Shown piece after piece: positions 1 to 6,484 of a stretch of 11,250 nt of DNA. The position numbers and the translations under genes were made by a program. Below the pieces are notes generated by a model. That model saw only the letters and a list, made by a program, of their open reading frames with translations, did not search any database and was not told where the DNA came from. Each line of letters starts with the position of its first letter. The stretch's first letter is position 1. Source of the DNA: Actinomycetota bacterium (GTDB lineage: Bacteria; Actinomycetota; Humimicrobiia; Humimicrobiales; Humimicrobiaceae); the NCBI GenBank assembly GCA_023475715.1, contig JAMCVO010000736.1, positions 1 to 11,250 on the forward strand, given 5' to 3'.

Positions 1-675
1 AAATATTGCACTTTTGCCATCCCGAAGTACTGTGACTCTATCACAAATTTCAAATATTTCTCTTAAATGGTGGGTAATGTAAATAATTGAAATGCCTTTT
101 TCTTTTAATTTTCTAATAACCTTATTTAAAATCAAAACTTCAGCTTGTGAAAGAGATGCAGTTGGTTCATCCATAACAATTATTTTCCTTTCCTGGGAAA
201 CTATTTTTGCTATTTCTACCAGCTGCTTATGTGAAACTGAAAGATCTTTTAAAATTTTCTTTGGATTGATATCGACTCCCAGATTTTCTAGGGTTTGCTT
301 TGAATCTTTTATCATTTCCCCGTCTTTGATAAATATTCCTCGCTTTGGCTCTCTGTTTAAGAAAATATTTCTTGCAACGGTCATGGTTGGAATAAGACTG
401 AATTCCTGAAAAATCATTCCAATGCCTTTTTTCCTTGCTTCCATAGGGGTAGTGTAGTTGATCTCCTTGCCATCTATTACTATCTTACCGCTGCTTCTTG
501 TATAAACCCCGCTCAATATTTTCATGAGCACTGACTTGCCAGCGCCATTCTGTCCGATGATCGCATGTACTTCGCCTCTTTTAAGGTCAAAATTTATATC
601 TTCCAGTACTTGCACGCCGTTGAAGTCCTTATTGATATTGACCATCTCTAGAATAGTATCATTGTTGTTATTCAT
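1..675 (-). CDS. Sugar-type ABC transporter ATP-binding protein (N-terminal part, runs off left edge)
   Basis: Cytoplasmic ATPase that would power import of the ligand captured by the neighbouring binding protein. The 225 visible residues form one complete-looking nucleotide-binding domain: Walker A GQNGAGKS at 41-48, Q-loop Gln90, signature LSVSHKQ at 145-151, Walker B IIVMDE at 165-170 and switch His202 in THH. The signature followed by LVEIAK is typical of the RbsA/MglA/XylG class, whose members are fused double ATPases of about 500 residues. The second ATPase domain and the permease genes are therefore expected beyond the left edge. The start MNNNND has an AAGGAC ribosome site just upstream. 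It lies 189 bases after the binding-protein stop, with a long hairpin between. An unusual detail is Val49 directly after Walker A, where this class normally has Thr. The class assignment is firm; the transported compound is unknown. Confidence 0.93.
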   Translation of the reverse strand, partial: MNNNNDTILEMVNINKDFNGVQVLEDINFDLKRGEVHAIIGQNGAGKSVLMKILSGVYTRSSGKIVIDGKEINYTTPMEARKKGIGMIFQEFSLIPTMTVARNIFLNREPKRGIFIKDGEMIKDSKQTLENLGVDINPKKILKDLSVSHKQLVEIAKIVSQERKIIVMDEPTASLSQAEVLILNKVIRKLKEKGISIIYITHHLREIFEICDRVTVLRDGKSAIF

Positions 676-720
676 ATCTTGTCCTTATCAATCAATATTA
701 AATGACATATTTATTCTTTT

Positions 721-812
721 AAAAAATAGTAGGGTAACTTATTTAGCAATATATTGATTTTTTTTAAATTTACCAATAATCAAAATAAATTGTCTAAACA
801 AATTACCCTACC
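721..812 (-). terminator. Long intercistronic hairpin with U-tract between binding-protein and ATPase genes
   Basis: In the minus-strand transcript, GTAGGGTAA (plus positions 803-811) pairs perfectly with TTACCCTAC (729-737). The pairing continues inward through UUUGUUUAG with CUAAAUAAG using two G-U pairs, giving about 18 continuous base pairs. After one bulged A, CAAT pairs with ATTG, and TTGATT can pair with AATCAA nearer the loop. The outer stem is followed by UAUUUUUU (plus 721-728). This has the form of an intrinsic terminator or mRNA-stabilising hairpin. Because the ATPase gene follows on the same strand, partial termination that leaves the binding protein more abundant is the likely role (inference from common ABC operon design). 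The AT-rich stem makes its efficiency uncertain. Confidence 0.7.
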
Positions 813-864
813 TTAAAATCATCGTAACTTTTCTATATTCTCTATATTAAGAAATATTGAATTA

Positions 865-2091
865 TTACTTAAGTAGATTCTTGATTTCATCTGGTAATGG
901 AACGATCCTGAATGCAAAATTCCACATTTCCTCAACATTATCCTTTGTAACTGTTGCGCTTGGAGTAATAACATAATCTGGTGCTTCCTTACCCAAAACT
1001 CCATAACCTGCCATGATTGCCATATTCACACCGATATTATAGGTTGAGTCCGTAACAATTGCATATATGTTACCACCTGAAAGCATATTAACCGAGTATG
1101 GTACATCTAATCCTTCTGTAACAACTTTGATGTCATTTCTTCCCGCATCCTGGCAAGCTGAAGCTATGGGAAGACCGGAAAATGGTGTATAGAATATATC
1201 GATTTCAGGATTTTTTTGAAGCATCGCTGCAGCAACCTCACCGATTTTGGCTGGATCAGCAAATCCTTCTTTGCTGACAATATTTACATCTGGATATTTT
1301 GCTTTCAGCGTATCTTCAACTGTCTTATCAATCAGGTTTACAATATAAAAATCAGCATTAAAGAATATGAAACCTACATTCTTTGCACCTGATTTACCAA
1401 TTGCATCTGCCATGAATACTGCCTGATCGAATGGCTGAGATGTTGAAATTCCAACATAATCTTTTGTGTGAACGAACTTATCTGGCAGATTTGATACAAA
1501 TACAAGTTTTATTCCTGCATCTACTGCCGGTCTGAATATTTCTGCTGCTGTAATTGTATTTTGCGGAAATCCAATAATTACATCAGGTTTTGTAGCCATA
1601 ATAGTCTCAACATTGCTTTTTAGTTTAGCGTCATCAAATTCTGCTGATGTATCAGCAGTAATTTCAAAACCCAAGTACTTCAAATAGTCAATACAGCCTC
1701 CATAAAGAGCTTCCGTGTATTCACCCTGTGATCCATGTCGTGCCAGAGCTGCCGTATGTTTGCTTTCCTGAATTTTTGCAACTTCCGCCTTGGTCAGTAC
1801 TAACTCAGTATCCCAGGTTGGTGTCTGGCCCCCAGGTCCTTTAAAATCAGAATTGGTTGTTCTGTACTTATCAAGTCCCTGCCTTAATTCTACAATCTTT
1901 GGATCTATGGCAGTCATGTCTTCTGCAGTGGTTTCAGCTGCAGTTGTCTCGGCTACTGTAGTCTCAGCTGCTGTTGTCTCAGCTGCCGCAGTTGTCTCAA
2001 CTGCTTCTTTCTTGCATCCTGCCAGAACCATTGTAGTGATCATCATAATGCTTATGATGATCACCATAATAATTAGTGGACTCTTTTTCAT
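865..2091 (-). CDS. ABC transporter substrate-binding lipoprotein, periplasmic-binding-protein type 1 (sugar-like)
   Basis: Secreted, lipid-anchored ligand receptor of an ABC importer. It begins with MKKS and a hydrophobic stretch (residues 5-22), then a lipobox LAGC at 23-26, so Cys26 would be lipidated. Residues 30-57 are a low-complexity AETTA-type linker tethering the binding domain. The rest (about 65-408) looks like the RbsB-type two-lobed fold: segments such as ATKPDVIIGFP, AVDAGIKLVFVSN, AKNVGFIFF and NPEIDIFYTPFSG follow the usual order of beta-alpha units. Where many sugar receptors have a VDR-like sequence after the second strand, this one reads VFVSNLPDKF, so the ligand may not be a plain sugar. 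The start at 2091 has a strong GGGGAGG site. The ATPase gene follows downstream; the nearest upstream gene lies 301 bases away, so this gene probably has its own promoter. The class is secure and the ligand unknown. Confidence 0.92.
   Translation of the reverse strand: MKKSPLIIMVIIISIMMITTMVLAGCKKEAVETTAAAETTAAETTVAETTAAETTAEDMTAIDPKIVELRQGLDKYRTTNSDFKGPGGQTPTWDTELVLTKAEVAKIQESKHTAALARHGSQGEYTEALYGGCIDYLKYLGFEITADTSAEFDDAKLKSNVETIMATKPDVIIGFPQNTITAAEIFRPAVDAGIKLVFVSNLPDKFVHTKDYVGISTSQPFDQAVFMADAIGKSGAKNVGFIFFNADFYIVNLIDKTVEDTLKAKYPDVNIVSKEGFADPAKIGEVAAAMLQKNPEIDIFYTPFSGLPIASACQDAGRNDIKVVTEGLDVPYSVNMLSGGNIYAIVTDSTYNIGVNMAIMAGYGVLGKEAPDYVITPSATVTKDNVEEMWNFAFRIVPLPDEIKNLLK
1921..2004 (-). repeat. 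15-base degenerate tandem repeat encoding AETTA linker
   Basis: The coding sequence for residues 30-57 of the binding lipoprotein consists of degenerate 15-base units encoding AETTA-like pentapeptides (AAETT, VAETT, AAETT, AAETT). It lies directly after the lipobox and acts as a flexible, Thr-rich spacer. Because the unit is a multiple of three, changes in copy number would keep the reading frame. Confidence 0.8.
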
Positions 2092-2160
2092 TAATTTTTC
2101 CTCCCCTCAAATAGATATTATTTTAATTAGTATGGATATATTTGTTTTCTTAAGATATAT

Positions 2161-2169
2161 ACCTCCTTT
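2161..2169 (-). promoter_or_regulatory. Orphan Shine-Dalgarno sequence in the transporter leader
   Basis: The minus strand reads AAAGGAGGT, nearly ideal anti-16S complementarity, 70 bases before the binding-protein start. The next bases (ATATATCTTAAG) offer no ATG, GTG or TTG at a usable distance. A tiny frame MILSLQ ends in TAA just before it. It may be a ribosome standby or leader element, or chance. Confidence 0.35.
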
Positions 2170-2271
2170 TATTGAAGTGATAAAATCATTCTAATAATAT
2201 TTAATCATTATTAAGACTAATTACTTAATGACAAGCTATGAATTTATAATAAATGTGAAGCAGTTTTAAAA

Positions 2272-2300
2272 ATTAAAAGTTATTATTACAAAATTGTAAA
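2272..2300 (-). promoter_or_regulatory. Candidate sigma-A promoter for the transporter genes
   Basis: On the minus strand TTTACA (plus 2295-2300) and TTTAAT (plus 2272-2277) are separated by 17 bases. Each box matches the -35/-10 consensus at 5 of 6 positions. The -35 box overlaps a perfect palindrome. Transcription would begin near 2265, giving a leader of roughly 170 bases before the start at 2091. In such AT-rich DNA chance matches are common, so this is tentative. Confidence 0.4.
2286..2299. promoter_or_regulatory. Candidate operator 1: perfect palindrome TTACAA-AA-TTGTAA
   Basis: Perfect 6+2+6 dyad that overlaps the -35 box of the candidate promoter, the position expected for a repressor site. 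Together with flanking bases it also forms the left arm of a 12-base inverted repeat with 2346-2357. No regulator gene is in the window, so the binding protein is unknown. Confidence 0.4.
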
Positions 2301-2346
2301 CCCATGTTTTATATATGAAAATAATTACTTAAAATTTTAAATAAAT

Positions 2347-2360
2347 TTACAATTTTGAAA
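2347..2360. promoter_or_regulatory. Candidate operator 2: near-palindrome TTACAA-TT-TTGAAA
   Basis: Second copy of the same motif with one mismatch in the right half-site. Its centre is 61 bases from the centre of the first copy, close to six helical turns. Two such sites with helical phasing would suit a looping or cooperative repressor. It also lies just after the stop of the preceding gene. Confidence 0.35.
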
Positions 2361-2392
2361 AATTATATACCATTTAGCTCCTTTTATCAAAT

Positions 2393-3124
2393 TTATTTAG
2401 GGATTTTAATTACAAATTCTTCAGCCCATACACCTTGAAAATATGAAGGATCTATAACATCTATTGCCTTCTCTCTATCTTCAAGCTGTGATTGCATAAT
2501 TTCACCATTAAAATCTTCTTTAATTTCAGCAAGAGTTTCCCACCAATTTTCTGCACATCCATCTATTCTGGACTTACCAAATGGAGAATATATTGAAAAA
2601 GAATGTGTGTACCATCTAATACCTGGAATTATCATTCTCCCGTTACTGTCAATTACTCTTGCTGCATGCTGATAAAACCAATCAATTAAATCTTTTCTGC
2701 TCATATTAGGAGGTTGACTGCATATTCCTGTTAGTCTTACCATATCTTTCCGGTCAGGAATTTTACTATAACCTTTCAAAGTTACTATATTTTCTTCAAG
2801 CCATGCAGCTTGCATCAACTCCGGTCTGTCAAAACCGTTTTGCTTTATATCTTTAAAACTATTCCTCATTATTTCATGTTCATAAGCCATTATCAGTTCA
2901 TTAACACTTCCAAACCAAATTTCTTCAAAACCATCAAAAGAAGGTTTACCGAATGGTGAGCAGTCTAAAGTAAAATTTATGGTATACCATTTAATTCCAG
3001 GAATATTTTTGATTTTGTCTGCACGCTCAAACCACCATTCTTTAAATCCATCATTACTTACATTACCAGGACGCTTTAAAGTAATTATCTGCCTGTAATC
3101 AGATTTTTTATATAAATCATACAT
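2393..3124 (-). CDS. Tandem-duplicated EthD-like domain protein (243 aa)
   Basis: No signal peptide or membrane segment, so probably cytoplasmic. The protein is an internal duplication with a period of about 125 residues: IPGIKWYT (41-48) matches IPGIRWYT (166-173), SPFGKPSFDGFEEIWF (56-71) matches SPFGKSRIDGCAENWW (180-195), EIM at 84 matches EIM at 208, and AAWLEE (106-111) matches GVWAEE (231-236). The pattern of an opening strand, W-x-x-H, PG-W-Y and DG-x-E-x-W resembles EthD-family ferredoxin-like domains, which normally dimerise. Here two copies would form a dimer within one chain. The EthD-type His is present in repeat 2 (His153) but is Arg34 in repeat 1. EthD-fold proteins accompany oxidative or polyketide catabolism, but the role here is unknown. 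I chose the start MYDLYKK because GGGGGTTGG sits just upstream. It lies 31 bases after the UroD-like gene. Family call is moderately sure. Confidence 0.75.
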   Translation of the reverse strand: MYDLYKKSDYRQIITLKRPGNVSNDGFKEWWFERADKIKNIPGIKWYTINFTLDCSPFGKPSFDGFEEIWFGSVNELIMAYEHEIMRNSFKDIKQNGFDRPELMQAAWLEENIVTLKGYSKIPDRKDMVRLTGICSQPPNMSRKDLIDWFYQHAARVIDSNGRMIIPGIRWYTHSFSIYSPFGKSRIDGCAENWWETLAEIKEDFNGEIMQSQLEDREKAIDVIDPSYFQGVWAEEFVIKIPK

Positions 3125-3128
3125 TAAA

Positions 3129-3137
3129 CCAACCCCC
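3129..3137 (-). promoter_or_regulatory. Ribosome binding site deciding the EthD-like gene start
   Basis: GGGGGTTGG four bases before ATG at 3124. The alternative in-frame ATG at 3139 has only an A/T tract upstream, so the later start is preferred. Confidence 0.5.
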
Positions 3138-3155
3138 ATTTTTTTTAAAATAGTC

Positions 3156-4412
3156 TTATAGAAGCACTGCTTGCTTTTCCCTGCCGCCAAGCTTCAAGTT
3201 TTTAATATAGCCTACATAATCCTGGCTGTCCGAATCAACTGCAACTGGGTATTTACCAAATTCCAATGCAGCATCAAAAGCTGCAATTATATTTTCAGGC
3301 GGAGTATCAGACTGAATGTTAATGCTTGCTGCAAAAATGTAACCTCCCCCAGCAGCATATTCTCTTATTAACTTTTTCACACCTTCAATATTTTCAGCAA
3401 CTGTTCCACTGGGAAGCAGCAGTTGTGTATCATGGCCTCCTAAAAATGCCAGGTCTTTGCCAAATTCTTTTTTCAGCCTCCAGGGTTCCATATTCTTTGC
3501 AAGAGGCTGTAAGGGATTTAGAATTTGCACACCAATCTCCATTAACTCGGGAATAAAGTCATAAACAGCTCCGCATGAATGTATCATTATCTTGGCTTCA
3601 GGGCGTAAATATTTTCTTATATTTCTTATTATTTCAGCCTGATAAGGTTTGATCCTTTTGCGATACAAATCTCTGGAAACCAGTGTTGATTGCTGATTCC
3701 CCAGGTCATCATATACCATAGCACAATCTACATATTGACCAACCTGGCTGTAGAACTGTTCCAGGTAAGCAAGGCTTGTTTCAAGAAACTTGTCCGCAAT
3801 CTTGTGATATAGCCGAGGATTTGACACCATATCTATAAAATATTTATCCATCCCGCTGTTAAATCCATATCCATTATTCGGATAATAAGCAAAAGGGTAA
3901 TCTGCACAGATAAAATAGTCTGTTTCTTCATGTAAAAATTTTGCCTTTTCCAAAACACCGTCCATTATATTGATGTCAAGTGCAGGCCAATATGGATATT
4001 TTGCTATATCTTCTTCGGTGGTAATATTCTTCATGGGTGGATCGGTAAAATCAATCATATCGTTTCCCCCCATACTTTTTATTCGCAGGCCAAAACTGAA
4101 AGGGTATATTTTTGTATTTTCATCTACCATAATCGTATCAGCAGGCGGATTTGAATAAAGATAATGAAAATCAGAATGCAGCCTTTCTATGACTCTATCG
4201 TCCGGAGCTCCAACGATGTTTCCTACAAGAGAATATTTAGGTGCAGCATCATCAATGCCAATCGCTCTATAAAGTTTGGTTGCCGCCATACCGTTTGGAG
4301 GAACTTCTTCAATTACTGTTGCACTGTTTCCCCCAAAACATATCGGTATCCGATCTGTTTCTTTACGGTTTACTGCGGCATATACTCTTTCCCGCGATGT
4401 TAGTTCCCTCAT
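3156..4412 (-). CDS. Uroporphyrinogen decarboxylase-fold protein, methyltransferase-like branch
   Basis: TIM-barrel protein of 418 residues in the URO-D superfamily, which includes haem-pathway decarboxylases and Zn-dependent corrinoid methyltransferases of the MtaA/MtbA type. It opens with RERVYAAVNRKETDRIPI, the usual start of the non-haem branch, and lacks the RQAGR motif of true HemE, so a haem role is unlikely. Visible landmarks are YDDLG (234-238), MIHSCG (276-281) with His278 and Cys280 as a probable His-x-Cys metal pair, GGHDTQ (325-330) and GGGYIFAASINIQSDTPPEN (355-374). In relatives I remember, this last segment often carries a His or Cys as third metal ligand; here it reads SINIQ. 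No corrinoid protein gene is nearby, so a methyl-transfer role is inference. The start with GGAGC upstream is preferred to an earlier TTG. It is the sixth gene of the run, 56 bases after the OYE-type gene. Confidence 0.85.
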   Translation of the reverse strand: MRELTSRERVYAAVNRKETDRIPICFGGNSATVIEEVPPNGMAATKLYRAIGIDDAAPKYSLVGNIVGAPDDRVIERLHSDFHYLYSNPPADTIMVDENTKIYPFSFGLRIKSMGGNDMIDFTDPPMKNITTEEDIAKYPYWPALDINIMDGVLEKAKFLHEETDYFICADYPFAYYPNNGYGFNSGMDKYFIDMVSNPRLYHKIADKFLETSLAYLEQFYSQVGQYVDCAMVYDDLGNQQSTLVSRDLYRKRIKPYQAEIIRNIRKYLRPEAKIMIHSCGAVYDFIPELMEIGVQILNPLQPLAKNMEPWRLKKEFGKDLAFLGGHDTQLLLPSGTVAENIEGVKKLIREYAAGGGYIFAASINIQSDTPPENIIAAFDAALEFGKYPVAVDSDSQDYVGYIKNLKLGGREKQAVLL

Positions 4413-4417
4413 TTTAT

Positions 4418-4424
4418 GCTCCAA
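4418..4424 (-). promoter_or_regulatory. Ribosome binding site deciding the UroD-like gene start
   Basis: TTGGAGC lies five bases before ATG at 4412. A possible TTG start at 4442 has no comparable site, and the family normally begins at RERV. Confidence 0.55.
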
Positions 4425-4468
4425 TATTGAAAACCTGGGCAATTGATAATTAATTTTTAACTAAATTG

Positions 4469-6433
4469 TTAAATCAATCTTCCAACTCTATCGCCATCGT
4501 GAACTGCTTCTCTTATCTTGTGAGGCTGATTTGCATCACCTATTATGTAAAACTCACTACATAATCCCTTGAATTTATTGATTATCTCCAAAGGAACACG
4601 AAAACCAGTAGAATAGACTACAATATCAGCAGGCAACTCTATCGCCTTGTCAGTATTATCTCTATATTTGATATTTTTTTTCCCTATCTCAATTACTTTG
4701 GATCCTGTAAAAATATTTACCCCTTCTTTCTTAAGCATCCGTTCCAGGACCATCGTATGATATTTCATTTCTTCAAGCGACATTAGCTCCGGAAGGATTT
4801 CTAAAATAGTTACATTGTTGCCTTTCCTTCTAAACCATAGAGCCGTTTCACATCCAACTTCCCCGCCACCTATAATAAAAATTTCTTTGCCTTTTATGTC
4901 CAGATTGTTTAAAAGACAGTCAACTGCACCCAATACATTTCTCTGGTTTATTCCAGCAATATCAGGTACAATCGGAATACCTCCTGCAGCCAATATCAAC
5001 ACATCGGGTATTTCATCTTTTAAATCAGCAGGGGTAATTTCCTTATTCAAAATTAATTTTACATTGCTCTCTGATAGTTCATTTGTGTAAAAATTTAATA
5101 GAGTATCGAATTCATATTTAAAATCAGGAACGCATGAAGTAACTACCTGGCCGCCAATCCTATTTGATTTTTCATAAAGAATTACTTCATGTCCTCTTCT
5201 GGAAGCAGTCAGTGCTGCATTAATACCTGCAGGTCCTGCGCCAATTACAGTAATTTTCTTGGGTTTTGTTGTCATTGGTAGCGACATTTCAATTTCCCTG
5301 CAAAGATAAGGATTAACCGAACAGGCAGCAACCTTGGCTCTTTTAACAACTTCATTATGGCAAACAAGGCACTTTATACATGGAGTTATCCTTTGATTAT
5401 TTTTTGCCTTTAGGCTCCAGTGAGGATCCGCAAGAAGAGCTCTTCCCACAGCTACCATATCGGCTTTCCCATCTGAAATTATTTTGTCTGCATCAGATGG
5501 GTCTAAAATTCCTCCGGCACAAATTACCGGAATATTTTTAATATGAGCTTTTAAATTTGCAGATAGTGGAAGTGTGGTATTCCTTGGCTGATATATTGTA
5601 GGCATTGAAGGATATTTACCAAGAGCCATCAGCATTACATCTTCGCCCATTGCCACCTCATGCAGGTACGCTACATCTTCCTGGGCAATTCTTTGGGCAA
5701 TTGCAAGCCCCATTTCTTCATTGATCCCTACAGGTTTTATATCCTGATGAGCATTAAATTTAAAGCCAACTGGAAAATCCTTGCCGCAAACTTCTTTAAT
5801 TCTTCTTATTATTTCTACTGGGAACCGCATCCTGTTTTCAAAACTTCCACCATATTCATCGGTCCTTACATTTGTTGCAAGACAAATAAATTCTGAAATT
5901 AAATATCCATAGGCTCCATGAATTTCTACCCCATCAAAACCTGCCTCCTGTGCTCTCCTGGCACCCTGGGCAAATTCTTCTACAATCTCTTTGATTTCGT
6001 GAGTTTTAAGCTCTTTTGGAAGATTCATATCGCCTCTTCCCCATTTATTCCTATATAGAGGAAGATCCAGGACTGAAGGGGCATAACCACCCATCGGGTC
6101 ATTCCCACCAATCACTACCGATTGGATAAATATTTTCGCACCATTTTTATGCGCAGCAGCCGCAAACCTTGCAAGGCTTGGTATGAATCGGTTATCATAT
6201 GTGCCAATTATTCTTACACCGCCATACTTAATGGATGGCCTTGTTCCCTGGGTTATAATTAGTGCTGTTTCCCTTGCTCTTTCCTCTATAAAGGGAAAAT
6301 ATATCTCATTAATTGTTTCGTCAGGGTTATACGCTCCTATTCCTATTGGAGCAAACGCTATTCTGTTTCTCAGCTCTAACTTACCAAGTTTGATTGGATT
6401 AAATAAATTCTTAAATTCAGTCATTTTTCTCAT
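4469..6433 (-). CDS. FMN/4Fe-4S/FAD enoate reductase-type oxidoreductase (2,4-dienoyl-CoA reductase family)
   Basis: Three-part flavoenzyme of 654 residues, the normal length for the FadH/enoate reductase/trimethylamine dehydrogenase family. Residues 5-345 form an OYE-type FMN barrel (LFNPIKLGKLELRNRI near the start, IHGAYGYLISEF at 171-182, ICAGGI at 304-309, VGRALLADP at 329-337). Cys352, Cys355, Cys358 and Cys371 form the C-x2-C-x2-C-x12-C 4Fe-4S site. Residues 393-654 are the FAD/NAD(P)H module with VIGAGPAG (396-403), IIGGGEVG (520-527) and the closing IGDA (631-634). Members pass hydride electrons through FAD and the cluster to FMN to reduce activated C=C bonds, or oxidise amines. Tyr177 matches the catalytic Tyr of E. 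coli FadH, but I do not see its catalytic His in the corresponding GED segment, so the substrate may differ. The ribosome site is weak, and MTEF at 6424 is an alternative start. It follows the AOR gene by 51 bases. Confidence 0.92.
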   Translation of the reverse strand: MRKMTEFKNLFNPIKLGKLELRNRIAFAPIGIGAYNPDETINEIYFPFIEERARETALIITQGTRPSIKYGGVRIIGTYDNRFIPSLARFAAAAHKNGAKIFIQSVVIGGNDPMGGYAPSVLDLPLYRNKWGRGDMNLPKELKTHEIKEIVEEFAQGARRAQEAGFDGVEIHGAYGYLISEFICLATNVRTDEYGGSFENRMRFPVEIIRRIKEVCGKDFPVGFKFNAHQDIKPVGINEEMGLAIAQRIAQEDVAYLHEVAMGEDVMLMALGKYPSMPTIYQPRNTTLPLSANLKAHIKNIPVICAGGILDPSDADKIISDGKADMVAVGRALLADPHWSLKAKNNQRITPCIKCLVCHNEVVKRAKVAACSVNPYLCREIEMSLPMTTKPKKITVIGAGPAGINAALTASRRGHEVILYEKSNRIGGQVVTSCVPDFKYEFDTLLNFYTNELSESNVKLILNKEITPADLKDEIPDVLILAAGGIPIVPDIAGINQRNVLGAVDCLLNNLDIKGKEIFIIGGGEVGCETALWFRRKGNNVTILEILPELMSLEEMKYHTMVLERMLKKEGVNIFTGSKVIEIGKKNIKYRDNTDKAIELPADIVVYSTGFRVPLEIINKFKGLCSEFYIIGDANQPHKIREAVHDGDRVGRLI

Positions 6434-6484
6434 TTCAAAATATAATAAATATAAATTACAATATTTTTTATAAAGATTTTAACA

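Larger units (their letters stand above)
2092..2392. other. Gene-free AT-rich intergenic region with regulatory signals
   Basis: These 301 bases separate the end of the catabolic gene run from the transporter genes. No open frame with coding character is visible on either strand. The minus strand holds a strong ribosome site for the binding protein, a second site without a usable start codon (2161-2169), a plausible promoter (2272-2300) and two related palindromes (2286-2299, 2347-2360). A perfect AT-only palindrome TTAAAATTTTAA sits at 2329-2340. A weak ATTAAG/CTTAAT inverted repeat lies in the leader. No GC-rich intrinsic terminator is visible after the upstream gene, so read-through into the transporter genes is possible. 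Confidence 0.65.

Noticed and set aside
1921..2004. CRISPR array or minisatellite with independent function
   Set aside because: The 15-base units are degenerate, in frame, lack spacers and simply encode the AETTA linker of the lipoprotein.
1790..2194. Plus-strand open frame of about 134 codons across the start of the binding-protein gene
   Set aside because: It is the antisense of the repeated linker and signal peptide. The repeat keeps the opposite frame open, and it has no ribosome site or recognisable domain.
2289..2357. The 12-base inverted repeat as an intrinsic terminator of the upstream operon
   Set aside because: The stem is almost entirely A/T with a loop of about 45 bases and no direct U-tract. 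Operator-type palindromes explain it better.
3156..4412. Haem-biosynthesis uroporphyrinogen decarboxylase (HemE)
   Set aside because: The N-terminal RQAGR substrate motif is missing, the protein is longer than HemE, and it has a His-x-Cys metal motif. The context is catabolic, with no haem genes.
6434..6484. A separate promoter before the OYE-type gene in the AT-rich gap
   Set aside because: TATA-like sequences exist, but no -35 box occurs at proper spacing, and the gap is short and similar to the others in the run.
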